Assembly (NCBI RefSeq): GCF_900113375.1
Contig: NZ_FOPC01000002.1
Coordinates: forward strand, 62,001-126,000
Length of the DNA: 64,000 nucleotides
From: Algoriphagus hitonicola
GTDB taxonomy: Bacteria; Bacteroidota; Bacteroidia; Cytophagales; Cyclobacteriaceae
Reading direction: 5' to 3'
Positions 34,390-45,200 of the stretch are shown one piece after another. The notes beneath the pieces are model-generated. The model was not told where the DNA came from. It saw only the letters and a list, made by a program, of their open reading frames with translations, and searched no databases. A program made the position numbers and the translations under genes. How positions within the stretch are numbered: position 1 is the stretch's first letter; each line of letters starts with the position of its first letter.

Positions 34390-34827
34390 TTAAGTGTTTT
34401 CTGTCTTCAAGACATACACACTCTCTTCCTTTTCAAAAGAGAATTTTGCCTCTTCTTTTGGGAACCTGTAATAGTCTTTATCCGAAGATTCTGAATTCTC
34501 CCATAACTGATTCAAATCTAAAATCCTTGGAACAAGAGAATATGCCACAATACGCTGATGATCGACATACAAAACCAAAATATGGATATCACTTTGAGTT
34601 AAACTCGAAAGGTTATCATACCCCTTTAGTTCGTTAAAGTTTGGGTCGGCATAAGGTTTCACTACTAGTAAAGAATCCCAATTCGGTATAGAAGCCAGCT
34701 CGGTAAAATCTAGTTGGAATTTAAAGGGAATTTGATCGGGGATTACCAAATCAATTTTTTTAGGTGTAAACCGACCACATCCCAAAAAGGCAAGAAAAAA
34801 GATGGAAAAAGCGAAAATTCTCATCAT
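34390..34827 (-). CDS. Small lipoprotein, function unknown
   Basis: 145 residues. Signal with lipobox FLGC (Cys17). The mature part is mixed alpha/beta with no family recognised (PFKFQLDFTELASIPNWDSL, DIHILVLYVDHQRIVAYSLV). The start ATGATG at 34827 overlaps the stop of the upstream gene (34824), so the two are translated together. Confidence 0.7.
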   Translation of the reverse strand: MMRIFAFSIFFLAFLGCGRFTPKKIDLVIPDQIPFKFQLDFTELASIPNWDSLLVVKPYADPNFNELKGYDNLSSLTQSDIHILVLYVDHQRIVAYSLVPRILDLNQLWENSESSDKDYYRFPKEEAKFSFEKEESVYVLKTENT

Positions 34828-35072
34828 TGATCCTCCTTCAAAATGCTCAAAACTTGATCAACTACCAGTTTTCTATCCTCCGAAGAGGTGTAAAAGAATC
34901 CAATACGGTTTGCTTCTATATCCTCAATGAGATTCAATAGATTATTTTTATTCCTCACACAATCAATGATTTCATCCACATATCTTACGTATTCGATTTC
35001 CAGATCCACGCCCTTAACACCAATTGGGTTCCATTTTTTAAGGACTTCGTTTATTTTATGATTGATATCCAT
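34824..35072 (-). CDS. Small cytoplasmic protein of unknown function
   Basis: 82 residues, largely helical, no signal peptide: MDINHKINEVLKKWNPIGVKG then VRYVDEIIDCVRNKNNLLNLI. The WNPIGV near a short N-terminal helix and overall size recall DUF1871-like or immunity-type small proteins, but the match is too weak for a claim. Four-base overlap with the lipoprotein gene downstream suggests a common purpose. Confidence 0.65.
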   Translation of the reverse strand: MDINHKINEVLKKWNPIGVKGVDLEIEYVRYVDEIIDCVRNKNNLLNLIEDIEANRIGFFYTSSEDRKLVVDQVLSILKEDQ

Positions 35073-35271
35073 TTAAATAGTCAGCAAAGTTGGTAACTAT
35101 TTTACCATAATTCCTAGTTCCTGGATTTGTGTCAAATCTAATTCTGATAGTGTCCGTTATTTGGATCCAATTATCTAATTTTCAAAAATTTTACCATCTT
35201 TCATAATTGCCCAAGGTTTCAATTTTTCATTTCCTTTGCCGATGTCTCCACCGACCACCTAAAACTAATTC

Positions 35272-38200
35272 TCAATCCTTCCCATTCCTAAAACTCACAT
35301 CCGGATATGCCGGCGGTGCAGGTACAGGTCTTGGGTCTTTTTGGATCAACTCTTTCAAATGCTCAATCGCCGCATCCAGTTGGGCATCTTTCCCTTCGAA
35401 AGTTGCCTTGGGCAAATTGATCACCTCGATATCAGGAATAAAGCCCACTCCCTCAATCAGCCATTCCACATTATCGCCGTTGTTGGTGTCTTCACCAACA
35501 ACTCCATAAACCCCATTCATGGGAGCCCTGGCAATCCCATTATCCGAAAGCGTATTGGCTCCGGAAAGCCACACTTCGCCACCCCAAGTTCTCGCACCGA
35601 TGGCTTTGCCCATGCCCAATCTGCGGAAGCCTTCGGCAAAGGCCTCTCCATCCGAAGCGGTAAACTCATCCACCAGCAAAACCAGATGTCCGCGGAAAGC
35701 ATAATTCATATTCCAATAGGGTTCTCCTGTTCGGCTTTTCCAATAAAAGAACGCCTCCCGCATCAGCTTCTCCAGGATGAAACTATCAATATTTCCGCCT
35801 CGATTATGCCGCACGTCGATGATCAGCCCTTTTTTCTTAAACTGCGGGTAAAAATCCCGGTACCACTGCCCGATATCTCCGGCCGTCATCGCTCTGAGAT
35901 GCACATAGCCGATGTCCCCGTTGGATTGTTCCTCTGCTTCCAACCGGCGGGTGTATTCCCAGTCATTGTAGCGCAAATTGTTTTCCTGACCCACAGTCAT
36001 CGGGTAGATGATATGATCACCTTTACCAGCTACCGCTATTCGAACCTGCTTTCTGGCCTTATCCCGAAGCAACACCTGAATATCTGCCACATCCAAAACG
36101 GAAGTCCCGTCTATATGCGTGATCACATCCCCTTCCTGTAAGCCTAAAGCTGGATGTGACAAAGGAGATTTTTCATCCGGATAATCCGGATCACTTTGGA
36201 AAATGTAGTCGATCTGATACCCTTTATCAGTTTTGGAAAAAAGTCCGCCCAACATCCCAAATTGAATAGAATCATCCCCATCTCGGATATCTCCTCCACC
36301 CACGGAGGTATGCAAAACCGAAAGTTCGCCGATCAATTCTCCAATCACATCCGAAAGCTCATTTCGTGTAGTCACCCGATCCACGAGGGGAAGATATTTC
36401 TCGTACATGGCATCCCAATCCACGCCATGCATGCCTGCATCGTAAAAATAATCCCGCTCCATTCGCCAGGCATCCGTGTAGATCTGCTTCCAATCCTCTC
36501 TCGGATCAATGCTAAATCTCCATCCACTCAAATCCAGTTTGCTTTTGGATAAATCCGAAACCGGCGAAGTGCCTAATTCCACCAGGAAATGATTGGAACC
36601 CTGTCGAAGCAAGGCATATTTATTATTCGCTGAGATGGCATAGCTGTTGATTTTATCGGCAAAAACTTTTTGCTCAGCTTTCTCCGAAATCGGCGTCATC
36701 ATCAGAGCTGGCTCATCATCGTTGGAAGCCCCACCTCCGTAATACACACCCGGACCCGGACCAACTCGATGATAGTAAAGCGCCTTTTCGGTTACGATCA
36801 GGTTTTTATAATTTCCCGCCGGCACTGGTACTTCTTGCACCCGATCCATCAATCCCTCCTCATCAATGCTGACCGTGACCTCTTCCTCACTTTTTTCATC
36901 CTCGGATTCCAATTCATTTTTCGGAGTAAAAGGAGAAATCAAACCCTTTTGCAAGGGAATATGATAGATTTTCATCTGCTTTTCCCAAAAAGGCTCCGGC
37001 TGACGCTGTCCCCAGGGACTGCCGACTTTGGTCTCGAAGTTCCTGTCAGAAAGGAAATAAATCCACTTCCCATCCACACTCCACTGCGGGCTGAGACTAT
37101 TCGTGCGATCAGAAGTCAGCGTGACGCGTTTTTCGGTGGATGGATTAAATACAAAAAGCTGGGTAAAGGTATTCGAAGCGGCCTGTCCATAGGCCAACCA
37201 TTGACTGTCGGGGGACCAAGCCATACTTCCAAGCAAATCTTCGTCAGTGATCGAAGCTTTGACGGTTTTTCCCGAATCCATATTTCGGACCCAAAGCTCA
37301 TTGTTCAGATCATACCAAGCGAGCCACTTTCCATCAGGAGATGGAGTCAAGCCAAAGCGCAAGGTTTTGCCATCTTCAGTAAGCTGTTTACCCTGATCTA
37401 AACCTAATCCCGAATACTGATGGATTTCAAATTCCCCGCTTTCATCTGAAAAAGTCAAAATATCCTTCGAGTCCGTAGAAAAAACCGCATCCCGATAGCG
37501 CACGCCATCTTTGCGACTTAGCCGAACCATTCTTCCATCCTTAGCCGGAAATACAAACACCCGACCCCGAGCGGTCAAGGCTACTTTTTCCCCATCATTG
37601 GAGACCGAAATATTGGTAATGTAGCTGGCTGGATTATCCACCCATTTTTCCCGCATTTGATCAAAATCCGAAACCAAATTGATGGCAATTTTCTCCTTTT
37701 GCCCCTCGCCCAAATTCATGCTATACAAGTCTGCACCGGATCGATAGACTAGCGTATTTCCCGAAATCGAATATTCACGCACATCGTAGGACTCCTCCTG
37801 CGTATGCTGCTGAATATCCGATCCATCCAGACTCATCGACCAGACATTTTGAATGCCATCTCGGGATGAAATAAAATAGACACGACCATCATGAAAGACA
37901 GGATGATGATCTTCGCCGTCATAGTCTTGAGTCAACTTGACCGCTTCTTCAGCTCCCTCACTATATTTCCAGAGTTGCCGGGCTGTTCCGCCCTTGTACC
38001 GTTTGGTGACATTACCATGATAGGTTGGGCGTACAAAAAAGTACGTTTCTCCAGCCTCATCAAAGCTTCCCTCTGCTGCCATTTCCAGTGGTACAAAGGA
38101 CTTTTCCCCCGAGTTAACATCGAAAATCACCGTTCGTAAGCGGGGCAAGGTCGAATACTGATTGGTCACATAAGCCAACTCGCCTTCCGAACGCCACGCC

Positions 38201-38547
38201 GTCGGTATAGAAGGCATCGGCTCATAGGTCAATCTCCGTGGCAAACCTCCGGTGATCGGCATCAGATAAACTTCCGTAGGTCCCTCATAGCTTGCTGCAT
38301 AAGCCACCCATTTTCCGTCGGGTGAAATCTTAGGAAAGGATTCATCACCGGGATGAGTGGTAAGTCGAGTGGCCATTCCTCCAGTGATGGAGGCCATCCA
38401 GATATCCCCTTCCGATACAAAAACCACCTTGTTTTCGTGGACATCGGGATGCATAAAATAGCCGGGATTGGATTGAGCGCTAGAACCCGACAAGCCTACG
38501 GCCATGAAAAGTAGGCAAAAGCACAAATGAGGGTAAATGTATTTCAT
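35272..38547 (-). CDS. Tricorn-like S41 peptidase with propeller and PDZ domains
   Basis: 1091 residues from 38547, where MKYIYPHLCFCLLFMAVG...SSAQ forms a signal peptide; the frame to 38628 is leader. Order: a seven- then six-bladed propeller rich in PDGKW / SPDSQWLAY blades (~30-650), a helical bundle, a PDZ domain (LGLQEGDVITHIDG) and an S41 core: IDVRHNRGGNIDSF and FTASDGEAFAEG, where the Ser (codon 35653-35655) is the nucleophile. It matches tricorn protease homologs that degrade peptides; the signal peptide indicates periplasmic action. An acidic low-complexity linker (ELESEDEKSEEE) lies in the second propeller. Transcribed divergently from the oxygenase operon. Confidence 0.93.
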   Translation of the reverse strand: MKYIYPHLCFCLLFMAVGLSGSSAQSNPGYFMHPDVHENKVVFVSEGDIWMASITGGMATRLTTHPGDESFPKISPDGKWVAYAASYEGPTEVYLMPITGGLPRRLTYEPMPSIPTAWRSEGELAYVTNQYSTLPRLRTVIFDVNSGEKSFVPLEMAAEGSFDEAGETYFFVRPTYHGNVTKRYKGGTARQLWKYSEGAEEAVKLTQDYDGEDHHPVFHDGRVYFISSRDGIQNVWSMSLDGSDIQQHTQEESYDVREYSISGNTLVYRSGADLYSMNLGEGQKEKIAINLVSDFDQMREKWVDNPASYITNISVSNDGEKVALTARGRVFVFPAKDGRMVRLSRKDGVRYRDAVFSTDSKDILTFSDESGEFEIHQYSGLGLDQGKQLTEDGKTLRFGLTPSPDGKWLAWYDLNNELWVRNMDSGKTVKASITDEDLLGSMAWSPDSQWLAYGQAASNTFTQLFVFNPSTEKRVTLTSDRTNSLSPQWSVDGKWIYFLSDRNFETKVGSPWGQRQPEPFWEKQMKIYHIPLQKGLISPFTPKNELESEDEKSEEEVTVSIDEEGLMDRVQEVPVPAGNYKNLIVTEKALYYHRVGPGPGVYYGGGASNDDEPALMMTPISEKAEQKVFADKINSYAISANNKYALLRQGSNHFLVELGTSPVSDLSKSKLDLSGWRFSIDPREDWKQIYTDAWRMERDYFYDAGMHGVDWDAMYEKYLPLVDRVTTRNELSDVIGELIGELSVLHTSVGGGDIRDGDDSIQFGMLGGLFSKTDKGYQIDYIFQSDPDYPDEKSPLSHPALGLQEGDVITHIDGTSVLDVADIQVLLRDKARKQVRIAVAGKGDHIIYPMTVGQENNLRYNDWEYTRRLEAEEQSNGDIGYVHLRAMTAGDIGQWYRDFYPQFKKKGLIIDVRHNRGGNIDSFILEKLMREAFFYWKSRTGEPYWNMNYAFRGHLVLLVDEFTASDGEAFAEGFRRLGMGKAIGARTWGGEVWLSGANTLSDNGIARAPMNGVYGVVGEDTNNGDNVEWLIEGVGFIPDIEVINLPKATFEGKDAQLDAAIEHLKELIQKDPRPVPAPPAYPDVSFRNGKD

Positions 38548-38897
38548 AGTCTTTGATGAATTAAACTGAATAAAAACCAGGGGTAATCTATTGGATTTTT
38601 TTGGGAAAATCTCAGAATTGACCAACAAAGGCTATTCAATTGAATATCAGCGGACGTATTCCAGTATTTTTTTTCTGATTAGCTTACAAATAAATCAATA
38701 TCGGCTTCTTTTTACAGATAGTTTTGTATTTTTCAAATCAATAGAATTGAATTTTATAAAGATATTGGAGCTCAAAAAATTTAGTCGGATAGTTCTACTG
38801 ATTAGCATCTGTTTCAGTCCATTAAATACGCTAACCAGCTGCACTTAAAATTATAATCCAAAATGTACAAAACCACCAATTTTTAAACCAATAACAT
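38548..38897. other. Divergent intergenic region
   Basis: 350 AT-rich bases separate the tricorn-like gene and the oxygenase operon and should hold both promoters. No TAnnTTTG element, repeat or gene-like ORF stands out; the 85-codon plus ORF here has no protein character. Confidence 0.4.
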
Positions 38898-40178
38898 ATG
38901 ACTCCTATCGCCTGGATTTTATGGGGACTTTTAATTCTATTTCTGATTGCTTCTTTGATTTTTGTATTAAAAAATTGGCGGTTACGAAAAATAGCAAACC
39001 AAAAATTAAAATCTTTTAATCGCGAATTTACCAATGATTGGTCTGATTCCTTTTTATTGGAAAAGCGAAAACATACCGACCCACTTGCAGATCAAACGGT
39101 CGCCATGATCATGCAAAAAAAAGAGGAAGGTGAAATCAACCATCTTTTCGAACACATCACCCGGGACCGGGACCGACTGGACAGCAATGCTCCCGACGAA
39201 CTCAAGGTCTATTTTGAGCAAAGCAGTAAACTTCCCGAGTGGGCGGATCAAGATTTGATGGCTTTGGGCCAGCAGATCTACCTCCGACATGGATTTTGGG
39301 TTTCCCTTTTGCTTTCATACAAATCCCTCCCCGAATGCTATGCTTGCGCACACGGAGCGGAAGTCCTTCATCGCACTGCAAGATTAAATGAACACCATGG
39401 GTCTATGGATACCTTTAGTAGAAGAATATCCGAAACCGCCCAGTTTGTAATTTTTGCCATGCTTCCGGGAGGTCTTTCAAAAAAAGGCCGTGGCATGGTA
39501 GCCACTCAGAAAGTCCGCTTGATTCACGCCGTCATCCGACATTACATCAAGAGCAAAGGGTGGGATTCGGAAAAATACGGAGAGCCCATCAATCAGGAAG
39601 ATATGGCGGGTACTTTGATGTCTTTCTCGGCCTTGATTTTGGAGGGAATGGATCAGTTGGGAATCGAACTCGATCCAGTCGAACTCGAAGCCTACATGCA
39701 CTGCTGGCGGGTAATCGGGCATATTGTAGGACTTGATGATGACATCATACCCGCCAATGCCAAAGATGCCTTGAAACTCGGCCACAGTATCCTGGATCAG
39801 CAAATCGCCGAAAGCGATTCCGGCAAAGCTTTAACCCATGCTTTGGTCCAATGGATCAATCTCAAATCGCATCCCTTTTTTACCCCAAAAACCAATATTG
39901 CCATCATGCGACTGATGATGGGAAAGGAAATATCGGATCTTTTGGCCGTCCCCGAATCCGATCCATTGCATCAGCTGAAAATCGAAAAACGCATCAAACG
40001 AATCGCCAAAATCGGGGAGTTTCTGGACAAAAGCCTGGTCTTTGCCATGGTGCTCCAGTTTTTTACACGATTGCTCTCCCAGTGGATGATTAGCAAAATG
40101 ACCAATGCCAATGTGATCAACTTCTACCTTCCCAGGTCTTTGACTCAGGACTGGGGAGCTAAAAAAGCACGCTCATGA
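38898..40178 (+). CDS. MpaB-family oxygenase (DUF2236), membrane-anchored
   Basis: 426 residues: an N-terminal membrane anchor (5-25), then an all-helical DUF2236 domain. Diagnostic features are the heme region KVRLIHAVIRHYI, where the His is the expected axial ligand as in latex-clearing protein Lcp, and the downstream MHCWRVIGHIVGLDDD. This family includes fungal MpaB, which oxidatively cleaves the prenyl chain in mycophenolic acid synthesis, and rubber oxygenases. The substrate here is unknown. Its stop overlaps the start of the next gene (ATGA), a multi-span protein resembling membrane terpene cyclases. Confidence 0.88.
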   Translation: MTPIAWILWGLLILFLIASLIFVLKNWRLRKIANQKLKSFNREFTNDWSDSFLLEKRKHTDPLADQTVAMIMQKKEEGEINHLFEHITRDRDRLDSNAPDELKVYFEQSSKLPEWADQDLMALGQQIYLRHGFWVSLLLSYKSLPECYACAHGAEVLHRTARLNEHHGSMDTFSRRISETAQFVIFAMLPGGLSKKGRGMVATQKVRLIHAVIRHYIKSKGWDSEKYGEPINQEDMAGTLMSFSALILEGMDQLGIELDPVELEAYMHCWRVIGHIVGLDDDIIPANAKDALKLGHSILDQQIAESDSGKALTHALVQWINLKSHPFFTPKTNIAIMRLMMGKEISDLLAVPESDPLHQLKIEKRIKRIAKIGEFLDKSLVFAMVLQFFTRLLSQWMISKMTNANVINFYLPRSLTQDWGAKKARS

Positions 40179-40849
40179 ACCAAGCCTTGATTAATTTTGA
40201 GGACTATTCTCTGCCCGGTCTGATTTTCAACGGGGTGGGCTGCCTGTTTTGGGTTGTGGCCTATGCGATATTGGTCTGGGAAATCCGCAAAAAGAAATTC
40301 GTCGAAATGCCCGCCTATGTGGCCGGGGCCAATATCGGCTGGGAGTTTGTCTGGAGCTGGATTTACCATCCCAATACGGGTTTACTTTTTGCGCTGAGCT
40401 ATCAAGCAGCCTTTCTGTTAGATTGCTTCATTTTCTACTCTGTACTTCGATACGGCACCAAGCAGCCGATGAATGCAGAAACCAAAAAACACTTTGCCCT
40501 ATTCTGCATTATCAATTTTATTTTCTGGATTTTCTTCAGCTATTTCTATCGAAATGAAGGATTTGATACCTTGATCGGGGCCAATTCCGGATACATCATT
40601 AATGTTATTCTGTCTCTGCAATGTGTCTTTTTGCTGATGCAAACCAAGGACACCGGGCAATTCTCCATGGTTTTGGCATGGGCCCGAACCTTGGGAACGG
40701 GACTGATTACCGTTTCCATGTTCTTCTTTTATCCAGAAAATCACTTCGTCCAGTTTCTGGGGATTTCTTGCTTTCTTTTGGACAGCACCTTTATTTATGT
40801 ATTGTGGAAAAGACACGGAGCGCTATTTGGCACTCTTAGCAAGGCTTAA
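40175..40849 (+). CDS. Seven-span membrane protein resembling Pyr4/PaxB terpene cyclases
   Basis: 224 residues, about seven membrane spans, length typical of the Pyr4/PaxB class. Two acidic landmarks of that class can be matched: Glu57 in ANIGWEFVWSWIY and Asp203 in the last span FLLDSTFIYVLW, corresponding to the two catalytic acids described for Pyr4. No signal peptide or other known domain. The homology is from motif recognition only and needs a profile search. It is translationally coupled to the MpaB-type oxygenase and starts the signalling genes 2 bases later. Alternatives: a generic small transporter or other unnamed membrane protein. Confidence 0.6.
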   Translation: MNQALINFEDYSLPGLIFNGVGCLFWVVAYAILVWEIRKKKFVEMPAYVAGANIGWEFVWSWIYHPNTGLLFALSYQAAFLLDCFIFYSVLRYGTKQPMNAETKKHFALFCIINFIFWIFFSYFYRNEGFDTLIGANSGYIINVILSLQCVFLLMQTKDTGQFSMVLAWARTLGTGLITVSMFFFYPENHFVQFLGISCFLLDSTFIYVLWKRHGALFGTLSKA

Positions 40850-40851
40850 CT

Positions 40852-42237
40852 ATGTTTAAAAAAATTACAGAGTTCTTTATCCCCTCTAGAAAGCTGGAAA
40901 CTGGCGATGAGCTACGGTCTGAGCGGATTTTCGTGGCTGTTTTGCTTATTTCATCTATTTCTAATTTCCTCGGAATCGGTCTGGCTTTGGATATCGGCTC
41001 AACTCAGAATGGCTATCTACTTCTGATTAATGGTATTATTGGCCTATTGATTCTTTTTGCCTACCGGTCTGGTCTATCCAAATCTATTTCGTCGGCTATC
41101 TTTTTGACCCAGTTTGCAATCAGCTTTCCTTTGCAAGCTTGGCTACAAGGAGGCTTGGCCTCCCCTGCAGCCGCAGCACTTTTCTTACTTCCTGCGGTTG
41201 CTATGTTGATTTCCGGAAAGCGTGCAGCGATATTTTGGATGCTGGTTTCGGCTTTTTTGAGCCTTGGTCTTTACCTAGCTCAGTTATCCTGGGGTGCACC
41301 TGCTCCGCAGTATGATTTGGAGCATATCGAGAAATTCTACTTTTCATCCCTCCTGAGTACCAATATTACCATTTTCATCATTCTTTTAGTATATGAATTG
41401 GGGAAATCGCGAGCATTCAAAAACATCCAAGAAAAGAACGAGGCTCTAGTCAATACCCAAGAGCAATTGATTCAGCAAGAAAAACTTGCTTCCCTGGGTC
41501 AACTCACTGCCGGTATTGCCCATGAAATCAAAAACCCACTTAACTTCATTCTTAATTTTTCCGAGGTTAATTCCGAACTGGTGGATGAATTGAAAGAAAA
41601 CCTCGAAAAAGGGGAGCTGGGAGAAAGCCTGGAATTACTTCGAGACATTCAGTTTAACCTCAAGAAAATCCACGATCACGGTGCTCGGGCTGACAATATT
41701 GTCAAATCCATGCTGAAGCACAGTCGGGAAGGCACCGGTAAAAAAGAATTGACGGATTTCAATGAACTGATCAAAGAATACGTCAATCTGTCCTTTCATG
41801 GTATGAGAGCCGGAAAGGACCCCATCAACGTCAGCATTGATCTTGACCTGGACCCAAAAATCAACGAAATCCTAATTAATGCCGAGGATTTCTCCCGCGT
41901 GATCTTAAACCTCTGCAACAATGCTTTTGACGCAATGCGGCAAAGACTCCACGAAAATCCGGGTGAATTCCATGCAAAACTGAAAATCAGGACTTTGAAT
42001 AATAAAAATACACTTAACTTCGAAGTAGAAGATAATGGCCCGGGGATACCAAAACCCAATTTGGATAAAATCCTTCAGCCTTTTTTCACTACCAAAAAAG
42101 GCACCGAGGGTACTGGGCTAGGACTCTCCATTTCCCATGACATCATCAAATCTCATGGAGGAAAAATCACTGTCTCAAGTAAATCAGGTCAAGGAACCAT
42201 TTTTAAAATCGAATTACCGAATAGCACTCATGAATAA
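40852..42237 (+). CDS. Membrane histidine kinase with six-span N-terminus
   Basis: 461 residues. About six spans at 28-182, a short coiled coil, the H-box [21 protein letters not shown] (His224), and an ATPase with LNLCNNAFDAM, DNGPGIP, LQPFFTTKKGTEGTGLGLS. No sensor domain beyond the membrane part, so it may sense the membrane or a hydrophobic ligand. It starts 2 bases after the cyclase-like gene and overlaps the next kinase by eight bases. Confidence 0.93.
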   Translation: MFKKITEFFIPSRKLETGDELRSERIFVAVLLISSISNFLGIGLALDIGSTQNGYLLLINGIIGLLILFAYRSGLSKSISSAIFLTQFAISFPLQAWLQGGLASPAAAALFLLPAVAMLISGKRAAIFWMLVSAFLSLGLYLAQLSWGAPAPQYDLEHIEKFYFSSLLSTNITIFIILLVYELGKSRAFKNIQEKNEALVNTQEQLIQQEKLASLGQLTAGIAHEIKNPLNFILNFSEVNSELVDELKENLEKGELGESLELLRDIQFNLKKIHDHGARADNIVKSMLKHSREGTGKKELTDFNELIKEYVNLSFHGMRAGKDPINVSIDLDLDPKINEILINAEDFSRVILNLCNNAFDAMRQRLHENPGEFHAKLKIRTLNNKNTLNFEVEDNGPGIPKPNLDKILQPFFTTKKGTEGTGLGLSISHDIIKSHGGKITVSSKSGQGTIFKIELPNSTHE

Positions 42238-45200
42238 TTATTTCAACGTATTTCTCTTTTTTCTATTGATTTTTTTGCCGGGCTGTCAAAAAGAAACACC
42301 CGCAGAATCTACTCCTACCCCGACCAACTCAATAGTACCCGAAATCACCGAGATAAGGGATATCGACCTTCAATCGGTTCAGCTTTCGGAATTTCCCCCA
42401 CCTCTTGAAATTACTCTCTCCACAGGGACCAATGCCCCTCAACCCACTCCCCTTTCCCGGCTGCGAAATGATCAGGGGGAAATCATCAAAAACGAAAATG
42501 GAGCCTCATTTATCCTCGGGCAGGGAGGTATTTCACAGTTTAAAAAATACACTTCTGAAGAAGGGCTGGCATTGGATGCCATCAATTGTGCTTTGCTCGA
42601 TTCACGGGGTCATTTATGGTTTGGAACCAATGGCGGAGGGGCCAGCCGATTTGACGGGATGACTTTCACTACCTTTTCCGATGCCCAAGGATTGGTCGAA
42701 AACAGCGTCAGAAGCATTTACGAAGACCGGGAAGGAAATATTTGGTTTGGCACCGTAGGTGGCGTAAGCAAATTTGACGGAAAAGTCTTTACCAATTACT
42801 CTGCAGAGCAAATCGGAGATGGGGTCATATTTGCGATTTCTCAAGATGGGGAGGGAAACATGTGGTTTGGCACCAGCGCCATAGGAGCCGTCCGTTTTGA
42901 TGGGGAAAAGTTTGACGTTTTTGGTGTCGAGGAGGGAATGGGTGACAATCTTGTTGTTCACATTTTAGAGGACTCCGAAGGAATTCTTTGGTTTGGTACT
43001 TATGGTGGAGGATTGACCCAGATGATCGATGGAAAATTCAAAACCTTTACCACGGCAGATGGCTTGACCTCAAACCGGGTCCGGAATATCTACGAAGATC
43101 AATCCGGCGACTTGTGGATCTCCTCCATTGGTGGCGGCGTGAGTCGTTTTGATGGGGAAAATTTCACCAACTATGGTTTGGAGGATGGACTGGCAGGACT
43201 GGTCGTCCGATCTGCGATTGAGGATCGTGATGACAATCTTTGGTTTGCCACGGAGCGTGGAGCGAGCAAATTTGATGGAGAGCAATTCACCAGTTACACC
43301 ACCGATCAAGGCCTAGCCGGGAATAATGTAATGGGCGCAGTCTTGGACAAAGGCCAAAATTTATGGTTTTTGACCGATGGAGGTGGCGTCAGCCGATTAG
43401 ACGGGACACATTTCACCAATTTCACCAATGGTCAGGGACTGGCCGGAAACATTGTGCTGAGCATCGAAGAGGATAAAAACGGAGACCTCTGGTTTGGCAC
43501 CAGCGGCTTTGGCGTAAGTCGGTTTGACGGAGAATCTTTCACCTCGATCAATTCCACACATGGACTGGCCGGGGACATTGTTTTTTGCATGATGGAAGAT
43601 AAGGAGGATAGGATTTGGTTTGGAACTGGCGGGAATGGAATCAGTATTTTTGATGGAGAAAGATTCATCCAGTTAGACCAAGAAAATGGTTTGGTGTCCA
43701 ATGAAATATATGCCCTTCTTCAGGATCAAAAAGGAGGTATCTGGATCGGTACGGACTCCGGTCTTCACTACCTCCACGATGGGCAGCTGGACTATTTCAG
43801 TGCGGAGGAAGCTTTGGCCGGAGATGTGATTTTGAGTCTTTTTGAAGATCAAACCGGCGCGATTTGGATTGGATCTGTGGATGGAGGGCTTACTCGATTC
43901 GATGGGGAAAAATTTCTCCGATTTACCACTTCGCAGGGAATTGTGGACAATGGAATTATCCGGATTTCAGGAGATTTGGAGGGTAATCTATGGATAGGAT
44001 CTGCTCATGGTCTGAGTTTTCTTTCCCAAGCACAGGTTTCGGAATTGGCTCAAAATCCATCAATCATCCTTCAGTTTCAAAATTTCACCACACAGGAAGG
44101 GCTATCCAATAATCTGATCCAGCAAATCGTGCCTCTGCCCGATGGAAAAATAGCCTTGGGATCTAATCTCGGAATCACAGTTTTCAAACCTGAGATCAAG
44201 AGTGAAAATGAAATAGGCTTAAGCGAAATAGAGAATTTCAATTCCGAAAACGGCTACCCGGTCAAAGATCTGACCGATGGCCAAAACGGGATGTTTTTTG
44301 ACAGTAATGGAGTACTTTGGGCGGGAACCGGAAGTTCGAAGACCGGGTTAGTTCGATTTGATTATACCCACTATGAGCCAATCAATCCTCAGCAAGACTT
44401 GATGATCAAGCAGATTCGGATCAATGAGGAAGTCATCCCATGGCATACGCTTGCAGGTGAGGACAGCACTAGGTTTGGTGAAAAAGCCTTCTCGGATATA
44501 TTTACTCAAACCAGCGATGAACTCATCACGCTGGGACGTAAACTAAGTACGGACGAAAGACAAAAACTCCGCGAGCGGTTCAAAGGGATCAGTTTTGAAT
44601 CAGTCGATCCGTTTTTCCCGATTCCACAAAAACTCAAACTCCCCTATCGGCACAATCACCTGAACATCGAGTACGGCTCCAATGAAATGGCCCGTCCCTT
44701 TTTGATCGAATATCAATACATTCTCGAAGGCTATGACCAAGAGTGGAGCCCGGTACTGCAGCGTACCAGCGCCACTTTTGGTAATATTCAGGAAGGAGAT
44801 TATACTTTCTTGGTCAAATCTCGTTACGCTGGAACCTCCCAATCGAGTGCCGGAGAATGGACCGAACCGATCAGCTTTGAGTTCTCAGTTTTACCGCCTT
44901 GGTACCGAAGCTGGTGGGCCTATTTGATTTATGGATTATTGGCCCTTTCGCTGATTTATCCGATCAATATTTACCTGAGAAACCGAGTATTGAAAGCCGA
45001 GCGGGAGAAAGCCAAAGAACGCGAACTTCAGCATGCCAAAGAAATCGAAAAAGCCTACGAGGAGTTGGCTTCGACACACGAAAATTTGAAGTCCACTCAA
45101 TCTCAATTGATTCAGGCAGAAAAAATGGCTTCCCTCGGCGAGCTCACAGCCGGAATCGCCCATGAAATCCAAAACCCACTCAATTTTGTGAAAAACTTCG

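Noticed and set aside
35341..37401. Plus-strand ORFs antisense to the tricorn-like gene
   Set aside because: Shadow frames of a well-supported minus-strand gene, without protein features.
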